In this document: piece by piece, positions 43,024-52,123 of the stretch
How the letters are laid out: each line of letters opens with the position of its first letter
Position numbering within the stretch: the stretch's first letter is position 1
Source: JAYPHU01 sp964611435
GTDB lineage: Bacteria > Pseudomonadota > Alphaproteobacteria > Rhodospirillales > UBA2165
DNA length: 64,000 bases
NCBI GenBank assembly: GCA_964611435.1
Contig: CAZSXT010000004.1
Location: 1 to 64,000 of the forward strand
Reading direction: 5' to 3'
Program-made: the position numbers and the translations under genes
The notes under the pieces: generated by a model
What the model saw: only the letters and a program-made list of their open reading frames with translations
Database searches by the model: none
Told to the model about the DNA's origin: nothing

Positions 43024-44724
43024 CTAATTCGGGACCGACACCATCAGTTCCAACAGCGCGTGGCGTTTTTCCGTCCGGATCACCTCGACCGCGCGGGCCA
43101 GCGCCGCCGGCAGGTCCTCGCCGCGCTCGACCTTTTCCGCATAGCCCCGGCTGGCTTCCGCAATCTGACAGAAATCCGGCGACGGCTGCAGAGACGTGAG
43201 CGGCATGACGTTCAATTTGTCCGCCTGACCGTCGGGGTACACGTTGCGGGCGGCGCGGCGCACCGCATTCCAGATGCCGTTATTCATGATGAGGATCAGG
43301 ATTGGCAGGTTCATAGCCTCCGCGATCTGATGGCAAGCCACCGGATTGCTGAAAATATAGGAGCCGTCACCGATTGCGGCGATGCTCAACCGGTTCGGAT
43401 TGGCCAGCGCGGCACCGAGCGCCGCCGGCACGCCCCACCCCAAACCACCGGAATTGGGTGGCAAGAACACCTGGTGCGGGCCCTTGGCGTCCAGGAACGG
43501 CGGCGGGGGACCAAGTTCCGTAAAGATCATGGCTTCGTCATCTAGATATTCCGAGACACAATGCGCGACAAACGGCGGCGACATCGGCGCGCCGTTGCCC
43601 TGCAGAGCGCGCTCCGTCATCGCGGCCCGGCGTTTTTCGTTCGCCGCCGTAATCTCATCAAACCGGTCGGATGATTTGCCGTTCTTGCCCATGGCATTGG
43701 CGAGCGCGGTCACCGCCGCCGCCGGATCAGATACAATCGCCAGATCGTTCCGATAGCTCCGCACCGGCATACGGGCAAAGATTGGGTCCGGTCCTACATG
43801 GATGACCTTGCAGTTCTCGTTGGGCTGATGGTTGCGCTGAATCCACGGCACCTCCGCATCGATGGTCAGGATCACATCCGCTGTTTCCAGCCGGTCGCCA
43901 AAGTCATAGCCGCAGTTCATCGGATGCGCCGCCGCCAGCGTGTTCTGAATGGCGAAATGCTGCACCACCGGGAGGGCGTAATCGGTGACAAAACCGTCCA
44001 AAACCCCGCCCAGGCGCTTCTCCGGATCGCTGCGTTGGGTAATCACCAGCGGGTTCTTGGCGCCCGCCAGCCATTCGGCCGCTTGCTCGATGGCGGTAGC
44101 GTCGGGCGCGGGGAGCGTCGGAGTGGATTGGCGGGGGAAATCCACCGGTTTATCACTGGGCCAGGCCTCGGCCAGGGGTTCGCGCGGCAATTCCAGATAC
44201 ACCGGTCCACGCGGCGACGCATTGGCGATAGCGTAGGCGCGGTCCGCCAGATCGGCCGCCGTTTCCGCATAGCGCAACTCGTAGTTCCACTTGGTCGCTT
44301 CGCGCACTAATCCCGCCTGATCGAACATTTCCTGACCGTACTGGATCGGCGTCATGCGGGAGCCCAGCCGGTCATGTTCCGTCAGCGGGGTCCGGCCGGC
44401 CATCATGATCAGCGGCACGTTGTCGCTTTTGGCGTTGATCAACCCCATAACCGAATTCGCCAGGCCCACATTGACGTGCACCATGGCGGCCTGGGCCCGG
44501 CCAGTCGCCAGATAGTAGCCATGCGCCATGGCGATGGCCGCCGTCTCGTGCGGCATGACCAACGGTTCGGGCATGGGGAGGTTCTGCAGCGGACTTTTGG
44601 CGAAGGCCTCAATCACCGGGGCGAAATCCGTACCCGCATTGCCGAACAGATAGTCCACGCCCACATATTTGAGCCGCATCAGCAGCGCCTGGGCCGCATT
44701 CTCGGGGATCGGGTAATTGGTCAT
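43024..44724 (-). CDS. thiamine diphosphate-dependent enzyme (acetolactate synthase/benzoylformate decarboxylase-like)
   Basis: A 566-residue three-domain enzyme. The catalytic Glu is in LVMPHETAAIAMAHGYY, and the diphosphate/metal motif runs from GDGSYIFSNPVACHQ to MNNGIWNAV. The order Pyr-domain, central domain and PP-domain is complete. It is annotated in many genomes as thiamine pyrophosphate-requiring enzyme; likely reactions are decarboxylation or carboligation of a 2-oxo acid. GGAG precedes the ATG. The hydrolase downstream may process its product. Confidence 0.88.
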   Translation of the reverse strand: MTNYPIPENAAQALLMRLKYVGVDYLFGNAGTDFAPVIEAFAKSPLQNLPMPEPLVMPHETAAIAMAHGYYLATGRAQAAMVHVNVGLANSVMGLINAKSDNVPLIMMAGRTPLTEHDRLGSRMTPIQYGQEMFDQAGLVREATKWNYELRYAETAADLADRAYAIANASPRGPVYLELPREPLAEAWPSDKPVDFPRQSTPTLPAPDATAIEQAAEWLAGAKNPLVITQRSDPEKRLGGVLDGFVTDYALPVVQHFAIQNTLAAAHPMNCGYDFGDRLETADVILTIDAEVPWIQRNHQPNENCKVIHVGPDPIFARMPVRSYRNDLAIVSDPAAAVTALANAMGKNGKSSDRFDEITAANEKRRAAMTERALQGNGAPMSPPFVAHCVSEYLDDEAMIFTELGPPPPFLDAKGPHQVFLPPNSGGLGWGVPAALGAALANPNRLSIAAIGDGSYIFSNPVACHQIAEAMNLPILILIMNNGIWNAVRRAARNVYPDGQADKLNVMPLTSLQPSPDFCQIAEASRGYAEKVERGEDLPAALARAVEVIRTEKRHALLELMVSVPN

Positions 44725-44833
44725 CTCGCCTCGCTCCTCCCAAATTGATTTTGGCAGATCATGCTAAGTGGGGTCTGTAGCGTCAAACCGTTTATCGACT
44801 TGACTAATTTCCAGGCTCCAAGAGACTAACTGC

Positions 44834-44917
44834 ATGATCCCAAACCTCGACTATTCAAAATTTCTTGAAGCGGATCAAAACGACCCGGGTTACCAGACGC
44901 GGTGCGCTGTCATCTAG
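44834..44917 (+). other. 27-codon open frame in the tryptophan dioxygenase leader
   Basis: ATG at 44834 opens a frame MIPNLDYSKFLEADQNDPGY plus seven residues, stopping at TAG 44917, 15 bp before the dioxygenase ATG at 44933. It has no Trp and no clear terminator hairpin follows, so it is not a classical trp attenuator. It could be a short leader peptide, an upstream ORF, or chance. Confidence 0.25.
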
Positions 44918-44932
44918 AAAATGGAGCCGAGC

Positions 44933-45769
44933 ATGTCCGACGCATCAACACCGATCGAACACGGAGCGCATACTGACTTTCGGTAGGCCATGAGCTATGG
45001 CGACTATCTGAAACTCGACCAATTGCTTTCGGCGCAAACCCCGGTGACGGACCAGCATGACGAAATGCTGTTTATCATCATTCATCAGGCGACAGAGCTT
45101 TGGATGAAATTGATGATCCACGAAACCGCCGCAGCGGTTGAACATATTAAGAAGGATGATCTTCAGCCGGCGTTCAAAATGCTGTCCAGGGTCTCTCGCA
45201 TTCAGTCGCAACTCATTCAATCTTGGGACGTGCTCTCGACGATGACGCCATCCGACTATCTGGCGTTTCGCGATGGTCTTGGACAGTCTTCCGGCTTCCA
45301 GTCTTATCAATATAGAACGCTGGAATTTCTTCTTGGCAACAAACGGGGCGCCATGCTCAAGCCCCACGCGCATCGGCCGGATTTGCACGACCCGCTTCGC
45401 CGCATTTTTGAAGCGCCCAGTTTATATGACGAGTGTCTGAAGCTTCTTTCCCGGCGCGGCCTCTCTATTCCCGAGGAATGTCTAGACCGGGATTGGACTC
45501 AAATTCGCTCGCCTCATCCTGGCGTTACCGATGCCTGGCGTGAAATCTACAAGAACACCGAGACCTATTGGGATTTATACGAGTTGGGCGAGAAACTCGT
45601 CGATGTCGAAGACTGGTTCCGGCAATGGCGTTTCCGGCATCTGACAACCGTCGCCCGCATTATCGGAGAACGCCAAGGCACCGGCGGCACCGAAGGCGTC
45701 GGCTATCTCAAAAAGGCGATGGATATCCGCTTCTTTCCGGAACTCTGGGAAGTGCGAACCGAGCTTTAA
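44933..45769 (+). CDS. kynA: tryptophan 2,3-dioxygenase with in-frame TAG at codon 18
   Basis: Haem enzyme that opens the indole ring of tryptophan to N-formylkynurenine. From 44990 the frame reads MSYGDYLKLDQLLSAQ and MLFIIIHQATELWMKLMIHE, unmistakable for the family, to a normal C-terminus. Just upstream, in the same frame, ATG at 44933 with GGAG gives MSDASTPIEHGAHTDFR, then TAG at 44984, then Ala and the Met at 44990. The pre-stop EHGAHTDF is also family-like, so the ancestral gene ran through this codon; AAG (Lys) to TAG is one change. If translation restarts at 44990 the product is 259 residues and keeps the substrate Tyr and active-site His residues, so it may work. Pseudogene and sequence error are alternatives. 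Confidence 0.8.
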
Positions 45770-45779
45770 CGCAAACAAC

Positions 45780-46562
45780 TTAAACGCTGTTTATCAGCCC
45801 GCCGTCGACGCGGATCAGCGAGCCGGTGACATAGCTTGCCCGCTCGCTCATCAGGAAGGCCGCCACGTCGGCGAACTCTTCTACCGTGCCGTACCGCTTC
45901 GCCGGAATGCTGCCTTGGTTCTGGGCCTTTTGCTCGTCCAGCGATATTTCTTTCCGCTTTGAATTATTGATATCCATGTTGACCAGGCGCTCGGTCTCGA
46001 TCCGGCCGGGGAGGATCATATTCACCGTGATGCCGTGCTGCGCTACTTCGTTAGATAGCGACTTGGTGAAGCCGGCCACCGCGCCCCGCACAGTGTTGGA
46101 CACACCAAGATTATCAATGGGTTGCTTCACACCGGACGACGCAATGGTCAGCACCCGGCCCCATTGTCGTTCCTTCATCCCGTCCAGCGCGGCTTCGGTA
46201 ATCCGAATGGTGCTCATCAACAATGCCTGGATGCTGGCCGCCCAGACCTCGTCAGCGACGCCCGTGCTCGGGCTCGGCGGTGGGCCGCCGGCATTGTTGA
46301 GCAGCATATCGATCTGCCAATCGTTTTTGATCTTGGCGCAAAGCTGATCGACAGAGGCCTTGTCGGAAAGATCAATCGGATAGGCCTCGGCCTTCACGCC
46401 ATGGGCCTCCAGCTCGCTCACCAGCGTTTCAAGCTTATCCGCATTCCGCGCGCCGACAATGACATTGGCGCCGTTTTCCGCCAGTACGCGGGCGATCCCT
46501 GCCCCCATGCCCTGAGACGCCCCCAACACCAGCGCGGTTTTCCCTTTGATGCCTAAATCCAT
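45780..46562 (-). CDS. SDR-family oxidoreductase with atypical active site
   Basis: A 260-residue Rossmann protein: ALVLGASQGMGAGIARVLAE (NAD(P) site) and MLLNNAGGPP (the NNAG motif). The usual Tyr-x-x-x-Lys is absent: after TIASSGVKQPIDNLG comes VSNTVRGAVAGFTKSLS, so the Tyr and Lys positions hold Ser and Arg. A known subgroup of SDRs has this SNxxR form, and its chemistry is unclear. It may be a non-reductive or uncharacterised member. It is divergent from the gamma-glutamyltransferase gene and ends 10 bp from the dioxygenase. Confidence 0.85.
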   Translation of the reverse strand: MDLGIKGKTALVLGASQGMGAGIARVLAENGANVIVGARNADKLETLVSELEAHGVKAEAYPIDLSDKASVDQLCAKIKNDWQIDMLLNNAGGPPPSPSTGVADEVWAASIQALLMSTIRITEAALDGMKERQWGRVLTIASSGVKQPIDNLGVSNTVRGAVAGFTKSLSNEVAQHGITVNMILPGRIETERLVNMDINNSKRKEISLDEQKAQNQGSIPAKRYGTVEEFADVAAFLMSERASYVTGSLIRVDGGLINSV

Positions 46563-46674
46563 GTGTCTGATCTCCTCACATTGGGCGTTTTTGAATTTGT
46601 TCTGTCCGGACCGTCTGTATAGAGTCGCCGAAACGGCAATTCAAACACCTCAGAGACCCAAGGACATTTCAGCC

Positions 46675-48267
46675 ATGCGTGATCTTTATTGGCCCGGCAG
46701 ATCTACGGTCCATGCCCGGAACGGCATGGCCGCCACTTCTCATCCGCTTTCCACCAGCACGGCCATCAGCATCCTCCAGGCCGGCGGTAATGCTATGGAC
46801 GCGGCAGTCGCGGCCGTCGCCGTGCAATGTGTCGTGGAGCCGCAATCCACCGCTATCGGCGGCGACTGTTTCTGCCTCTATGCGCCGAACGGCGGTGACG
46901 TTATCGGTTTCAACGGTTCCGGCACCGCGCCGGCGGCGGCCACGGCCCAATGGTACCAAGATCAGGGTATCGAGCAGATTACGCAGCTGTCGCCCCATGC
47001 GGTGACCATCCCCGGCGCGATTGACGCCTGGGCGACGTTGATCAACGACCACGGCACCATGAGCCTGGGTGATCTGCTGCAGCCGGCCATCGGCTACGCC
47101 CATGACGGCGCGCCGGTCAACCATCGCTGCCAATGGGATTGGGAACTGTGCATCGATCTGATCAAGGGCGATCCGACCACCGCGTCCCAGTATCTGATCG
47201 ACGGCAAGGCCCCCGCATTGGGGCAAGTGGTGAAACTGCCTCTCCTCGCCCAGACCCTTGAGGCCATTGCCGAAGGTGGCCGGGATGTCTTCTACAAGGG
47301 CCATGTGGCGGAGGATATCGTCACTTACCTGCAAGGCCTGGGCGGTCTTCACACGATGGACGACTTCGCTGATTACGACGGCAAATATGTGACGCCGATC
47401 AGCACTAATTACCGGGGCTATGACGTATATGAATGCCCGCCGAACGGCCAAGGCATTGTTGCGCTTGAAGGGCTGAACATTCTTTCCGGCTTTGATCTGG
47501 CTTCGATGGAACCCCACTCCGCTGAACGCTTCCATTTGGAGATTGAGGCGACACGGCTCGCCTACCGGGATCGGGATGCGGTGCTGGCGGACCCGGACCA
47601 TGCGGATGTGCCGGTGGAAAAATGGCTGTCTGAAGACTACGCCGCCGAACAACGCGCGCTCATCAATCCGGACAAACGAATGGCGGACTTACCGCCGTCC
47701 GGCCTGCCGCCACACAAGGACACGGTTTACCTGACCGTGGTGGACAAGGACCGCAACGCCGTCAGTTTCATCAACACGATCTTCTCCTCGTTTGGCTCCG
47801 GCCTTACATCGCCCAAGACCGGCGTGCTGTTGCAGAACCGGGGTATGGGATTCGTGCTCGACCCGGATCACCCCAACTGCATCGGGCCCAATAAGCGACC
47901 GTTGCATACCATCATCCCCGGCATGCTGATGAAAAACGGCAAGGCGCAGATGCCGTTTGGCGTGATGGGCGGTGCGTATCAGGCCTGCGGCCACATGCAC
48001 CTGCTCACCAATCTTCTGGACTACGGCATGGACCTGCAAGAAGCGTTGGACAGCACCCGCTGCTTCCCCGATCCAAGTGAGTCCATGGTGCAGGTGGAAA
48101 CCAGCCTGCCGGAAGAGACGCTGAAGGGCTTGCAGGCCCGCGGCCATCAGACGTATGTGCCTAACCGGCCGATCGGCGGCGCCCAGGCGATCTGGATCGA
48201 CTGGGAGGAAGGCGTCCTCAAAGGCGCGTCCGAGCCCCGCAAGGACGGCCAGGCCATCGGGTATTAA
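46675..48267 (+). CDS. gamma-glutamyltransferase-family Ntn-hydrolase
   Basis: A 530-residue member of the gamma-glutamyltranspeptidase/cephalosporin acylase family. MRDLYWPGRSTVHARNG at the N-terminus and AGGNAMDAAVAAVAV are typical; the self-processing nucleophile is expected at Thr350 in PHKDTVYLTVVDKDRNAVSF, followed by FSSFGSGLTSPKTGVLLQNR. There is no obvious signal peptide, so it may stay in the cytoplasm. AAGGAC lies 9 nt before the ATG at 46675. The MetE-like gene begins 1 bp after its stop, so the two are cotranscribed. Confidence 0.88.
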   Translation: MRDLYWPGRSTVHARNGMAATSHPLSTSTAISILQAGGNAMDAAVAAVAVQCVVEPQSTAIGGDCFCLYAPNGGDVIGFNGSGTAPAAATAQWYQDQGIEQITQLSPHAVTIPGAIDAWATLINDHGTMSLGDLLQPAIGYAHDGAPVNHRCQWDWELCIDLIKGDPTTASQYLIDGKAPALGQVVKLPLLAQTLEAIAEGGRDVFYKGHVAEDIVTYLQGLGGLHTMDDFADYDGKYVTPISTNYRGYDVYECPPNGQGIVALEGLNILSGFDLASMEPHSAERFHLEIEATRLAYRDRDAVLADPDHADVPVEKWLSEDYAAEQRALINPDKRMADLPPSGLPPHKDTVYLTVVDKDRNAVSFINTIFSSFGSGLTSPKTGVLLQNRGMGFVLDPDHPNCIGPNKRPLHTIIPGMLMKNGKAQMPFGVMGGAYQACGHMHLLTNLLDYGMDLQEALDSTRCFPDPSESMVQVETSLPEETLKGLQARGHQTYVPNRPIGGAQAIWIDWEEGVLKGASEPRKDGQAIGY

Positions 48268-48268
48268 G

Positions 48269-49393
48269 GTGTCCGACTCCCTCCCCGCCGTTCGCGCCGA
48301 CCACATCGGCAGCCTGCTCCGCCCCGCGGCGCTGGTCAAAGCGCGGGAAGACTTCGAGGCCGGCCGGATCGACCGAGACGGTCTGACAGAAGCGGAGAAC
48401 GTCGCTATCGCCGACGTGGTCAAAATGCAGGAGGATGTGGGTCTCAAATTTGTCACCGATGGGGAGTTCCGCCGGTTCGTCTATTCGGATTCGTTCACTT
48501 CCGAGGCTCTCGACGGGGTGGAGATTGAGCTCAGCGAAGAACAAGGCTGGTCCAAATCCGATCAGCACGGCCACCGCACCGCCAGACGCATCCCCAAGGT
48601 CACCGGGCCCGTCCGCTGGAAAGGCGATAAAAACGCCCGGGATTTTGCCGAACTCAATGCCGTCACCCGGGCCATCGGCAAGGTCACCCTGCCCGGCCCC
48701 GCCTATATCCATTATCGCGCCGGGCGGCTGAATATCAGCGACCAGGTCTATCCCGGTATTGATGCGTTCTGGGACGATATGGTCGCGGCCTATCACCGGG
48801 AACTGGCGTCACTGGCGGCAGCCGGTTGCACATTCGTGCAACTGGACGAAACCTCTTTGGTTAAGCTGGGAGATGACCGGGCGCGGCAATTGCTCGCTGA
48901 CAGGGGGGACCATTGGGAAGACCTGCTGGAAACCTATATCCGTGTGGTTAACGAGGTCGTCGCCGGAAAGCCGGACGACATGACCATCGGGGTGCATATC
49001 TGCCGGTCCCAGGATCCAAGCTGGCAAGCCAATGTGGGTTATGATCCGATTGCCGACGCCGTCTTTAATCGGATGAACGTGCCCGTCTTCTACCTGGAAT
49101 ACGAAGGGGAACGTTCCGGTACTTTTGATCCCCTTCGCTTCGTGCCGAAAGACAAGACCATCGTCTTGGGTTTGGTGGCCACTTACGATCCCGAATTGGA
49201 AAGCATCGATTTTCTTCGACGCCGCATTGACGAAGCCGGCCAATTCATTGATATCAGTCAGTTGGGTCTCAGCCCCCAGTGCGGCTTCGCCACATTGTTG
49301 GGCCAGGAACGTGTGGTCTCCGAAGACATGCAACGGGCCAAGCTGGCCCGCATTGTCGAGGTCGCAAATCTGGTTTGGCCCAACGACGCCTGA
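48269..49393 (+). CDS. cobalamin-independent methionine synthase-like (MetE C-terminal family) methyltransferase
   Basis: A 374-residue TIM-barrel protein corresponding to the C-terminal half of MetE only. Zinc ligands can be placed: His243 and Cys245 (GVHICRSQD), Glu277 (YLEYEGERS) and Cys338 (SPQCGFATLL). RADHIGSLLRP near the N-terminus is typical. Such short proteins transfer a methyl group to a thiol, such as homocysteine, from an unknown donor. The start is a GTG directly after the gamma-glutamyltransferase stop. A shared role in S-containing gamma-glutamyl or thioether metabolism is possible. Confidence 0.87.
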   Translation: MSDSLPAVRADHIGSLLRPAALVKAREDFEAGRIDRDGLTEAENVAIADVVKMQEDVGLKFVTDGEFRRFVYSDSFTSEALDGVEIELSEEQGWSKSDQHGHRTARRIPKVTGPVRWKGDKNARDFAELNAVTRAIGKVTLPGPAYIHYRAGRLNISDQVYPGIDAFWDDMVAAYHRELASLAAAGCTFVQLDETSLVKLGDDRARQLLADRGDHWEDLLETYIRVVNEVVAGKPDDMTIGVHICRSQDPSWQANVGYDPIADAVFNRMNVPVFYLEYEGERSGTFDPLRFVPKDKTIVLGLVATYDPELESIDFLRRRIDEAGQFIDISQLGLSPQCGFATLLGQERVVSEDMQRAKLARIVEVANLVWPNDA

Positions 49394-49624
49394 TCAGGCT
49401 CATCTCTCCTGCTGTCACGAAAACTTCATCGGAAGTTGGGTCAAATTTAGGGAAATCCCTAGGGAATACCGTAATCAGTTAGGGGGTTGCCGAGTAGTCG
49501 CCTGCCCCGCACTGGCCTAAGATACCAGCTATAAGATGCAATTGGGTGACTAATTTTCTATTGCCGCAAATCTGTATCACGCACCGGTCAGAGGGCGGCA
49601 GAAACATAAACAGGCAGGAAACCC

Positions 49625-49807
49625 ATGATTTTTGATTGGCAAGACTACATCCGGGAACAGCTTAAGTTGGCTGATTGCTTGCTGACCCGTGGCGACCAGA
49701 TCGTCGGATCCGATCAAGGCCACTTATACGTGATCGCCCTTCAGCGGTTGGATGATATCAAACGGTTGAACGACTCACTGGTGGGCGGCAACGCTTCCCA
49801 CGCTTAG
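49625..49807 (+). CDS. small hypothetical protein (60 residues)
   Basis: MIFDWQDYIREQLKLADCLL opens a 60-residue acidic frame. AGGAAA lies 7 nt before the ATG. No family is recognised. A 231-bp gap precedes it, and it converges on tctA 35 bp away. Its codons look like those of neighbours and the RBS is good, so I think it is expressed. Confidence 0.55.
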   Translation: MIFDWQDYIREQLKLADCLLTRGDQIVGSDQGHLYVIALQRLDDIKRLNDSLVGGNASHA

Positions 49808-49841
49808 ACTGGACGAACACCCATCGGCCGCAGCCCGCCCT

Positions 49842-51539
49842 TTATTCCTCCGGCGCGTCTGACGCCGGCAACTCTGCCGATACATCGGCTTGGTCGACGA
49901 TCCATCCTTCCTGCGACCTCTTCCACAACAGATAGAAACCGCCTAAAGCCAATAGGCCGGCGATGACCGGCCGGACGACGCCTTCCATCATAAAGACGGA
50001 CGGCGACAGGCAGATCAAGAACAACGGAATAAACGCCAGGGTCCATTTCTCGCGGCCCCGTCGTTTCTGGTAAGCCGGGAACACAATGGAGAATAATCCA
50101 AGCGTCAGGAAAAACAGCGACCAGGGCCGGGTGATAAACGGCGTCAGGTCAGTGGTGATGGCGAACGCCTGAGACAGGTTTTTCTCCGCGATGGAGCCCA
50201 GCACGACGCCCAGAATAATCGGTACGATCGGGAAGCCCAACGCCTTCATGGCGAAACCGATCAGGCCGAACAGGAACAGGGTCCACATATCGAAGAAGAT
50301 ATTGTTCAGGGCGAACACGCCGACCGCGCAGTAAAACAGGATCACCGCGGTCAAAATGTACATCCGAAGCTTGGTGATCCGGACAAAGCCTTTCAGCGTG
50401 ATCGACTGCAGCGCCAGCATCATGAAGTTGGCGACGAAGAACGAGATGAAGATCGAATAGGCGATAATCGGCTGATCGGCGATGAATGACGGCGACGGAA
50501 TTACGTCATGGATCAGGAGCGCGCCCAGCATAATCGCCGTGACGATATCGCCGGGAATGCCGAGCGCCATCATGACAATAAGTGTGCCGCCGGCCGTCGC
50601 GTTGTTGGCGGACTCCGGCGCGATGATACCGTCGGGCGTGCCCGTGCCGAAAACCTCCGGGGTTTTGGAAGCCTTCTTGGCCTGGTCATACGCCAAAATG
50701 TTAGAGATGGAACTGCCGGCGGCCGGCAACACGCCGACGAAGATACCGATGACAGAGGAGCGCAGCAGATTGACCCAGCTCTTCAGAACCGCCAGCGCTG
50801 CTTTGCGGTGTTCGATGCGGATGGCCTGCTGGGACCCATCTGACAGGCTTTCGCGGGCGACTTTGGTCTCCCGCACATCATTGAGGAGCTGGCTGAAGGC
50901 GAACAGGCCGATCAGCACCGGCAGGAATTGGAAGCCCTGCTGCAATTCATCGCTGCCGAAGGTGAACCGCGGAAAGCCAAAGATCACGTCCGTGCCAATG
51001 GTCGCCACCAATAGACCGAGCAGCCCGGAAATGAGTCCCTTCAACAACTGGTCACCGGAGAGACTCGCGGTCACGGTGAGCGCGAACAGAACCAGCGAGA
51101 AAAAATCCCAAGGCTGGAATTCGAGGCCGATCAGCGCGATCTGTGGCGCGACCAGCACCAGGATCAGAGCGCTCAGCACGCCGCCGAAGAATGACGCCCA
51201 GACACCTAGTCCGAGAGCAAATCCAGGCTGTCCGCCGCGGGCCATCGGAAAGCCGTCAAAGGTCGTCGCTACCGATGACGGCGTGCCAGGAATGCCGGTC
51301 AAGATACCCGACATCAGCCCGCCGGACAGCCCGCCCACATAGACGCCCATCATGGTGGCCAGGCCTTGAACCGGCGTCATGGTAAATGTGAACGGCAGCA
51401 CCAGGACCACGGCCATGGCGAAGGTGAAACCGGGAATGGCGCCGGCGATCAATCCCGCGACCACGCCCACCATCATCAGAATGACCGTACTTATAGTGAA
51501 CAGTTCTGCCGATGCGTTGATGATATTTTCTATGATCAT
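49842..51539 (-). CDS. tctA: tripartite tricarboxylate transporter large permease (TctA)
   Basis: A 565-residue inner membrane protein, an unusually long TctA (typical ~500) because of an extra C-terminal tail ending SAELPASDAPEE. The signature GGLSGGLMSGILTGIPGTPS and FDGFPMARGGQPGFALGLG are both present. It is the channel subunit for proton- or sodium-coupled uptake of carboxylates. tctB precedes it by 10 bp and tctC by about 560 bp, all on the minus strand. Confidence 0.93.
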   Translation of the reverse strand: MIIENIINASAELFTISTVILMMVGVVAGLIAGAIPGFTFAMAVVLVLPFTFTMTPVQGLATMMGVYVGGLSGGLMSGILTGIPGTPSSVATTFDGFPMARGGQPGFALGLGVWASFFGGVLSALILVLVAPQIALIGLEFQPWDFFSLVLFALTVTASLSGDQLLKGLISGLLGLLVATIGTDVIFGFPRFTFGSDELQQGFQFLPVLIGLFAFSQLLNDVRETKVARESLSDGSQQAIRIEHRKAALAVLKSWVNLLRSSVIGIFVGVLPAAGSSISNILAYDQAKKASKTPEVFGTGTPDGIIAPESANNATAGGTLIVMMALGIPGDIVTAIMLGALLIHDVIPSPSFIADQPIIAYSIFISFFVANFMMLALQSITLKGFVRITKLRMYILTAVILFYCAVGVFALNNIFFDMWTLFLFGLIGFAMKALGFPIVPIILGVVLGSIAEKNLSQAFAITTDLTPFITRPWSLFFLTLGLFSIVFPAYQKRRGREKWTLAFIPLFLICLSPSVFMMEGVVRPVIAGLLALGGFYLLWKRSQEGWIVDQADVSAELPASDAPEE

Positions 51540-51549
51540 CGCCGGGCGC

Positions 51550-52032
51550 TCATAGGATGTTCAGGATTTCGCCTTGGGGCAGAATAACCCCGAGCGCAAA
51601 CGAGAAGACCGACCACATAAAACCAACCGTGCCGACGGCGATTGCGCCATGGAGGACAAGGTTTTTCGGTTCGCAGCCGCCCAGATACGACAGCAGGACA
51701 AACACAAACAATATGCCGCCCAACAACATCCCCAGATAGGGCATGGTCGCCAGAAAGACGGCGAAGAGAATAAATATGACAATGGGATTCTTGTAGTAGC
51801 CGAGCCACCCTTTGGGCCCGCCCCTGGCCTCTCGGACCGGTTCGGTGGTCATGGCCGACTTGATCAGAAAGATCAGCGACAGGATGGTGAGCGGCGTCAA
51901 GATGATCCGGGGCCACAAAGCCGATGACATCTGGCCGAACAAGGGCTTTTGAATGTCGAAGCTGGCATAGAAAAACGCCCCGCAGGTAATCAGCAGGACA
52001 ATGCCGACAAATACGTCTCTGTTCAGACTCAT
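51550..52032 (-). CDS. tctB: tripartite tricarboxylate transporter small permease (TctB)
   Basis: A 160-residue protein with four transmembrane helices (MSLNRDVFVGIVLLITCGAF at the start). It is the poorly conserved small membrane subunit of the TTT system and sits between tctC and tctA in the usual C-B-A order. It is separated from tctC by an 11-bp hairpin that may allow the receptor to be made in excess. Confidence 0.85.
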   Translation of the reverse strand: MSLNRDVFVGIVLLITCGAFFYASFDIQKPLFGQMSSALWPRIILTPLTILSLIFLIKSAMTTEPVREARGGPKGWLGYYKNPIVIFILFAVFLATMPYLGMLLGGILFVFVLLSYLGGCEPKNLVLHGAIAVGTVGFMWSVFSFALGVILPQGEILNIL

Positions 52033-52074
52033 GGCTGGCGCTGTCTTAACGGGTGCCGGGTGAAATCAGGAAAG

Positions 52075-52105
52075 GTGTGGTCCGGCCAAAACAACCGGAC
52101 CACAC
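52075..52105 (-). terminator. strong intercistronic hairpin between tctC and tctB
   Basis: A perfect 11-bp stem GTGTGGTCCGG/CCGGACCACAC with a 9-nt loop lies 19 bp after the tctC stop and 42 bp before the tctB start. No run of T follows on the minus strand, so it looks more like a partial terminator or RNA-stabilising structure than a full stop. Confidence 0.7.
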
Positions 52106-52123
52106 GTCTTTAACCCGAAGAGG

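Noticed and set aside
44984..44986. Pyrrolysine reading of the TAG in tryptophan dioxygenase
   Set aside because: No tRNA-Pyl or pyl gene is seen, and Pyl use is essentially limited to methylamine-using archaea and a few bacteria; nonsense mutation with reinitiation is simpler.
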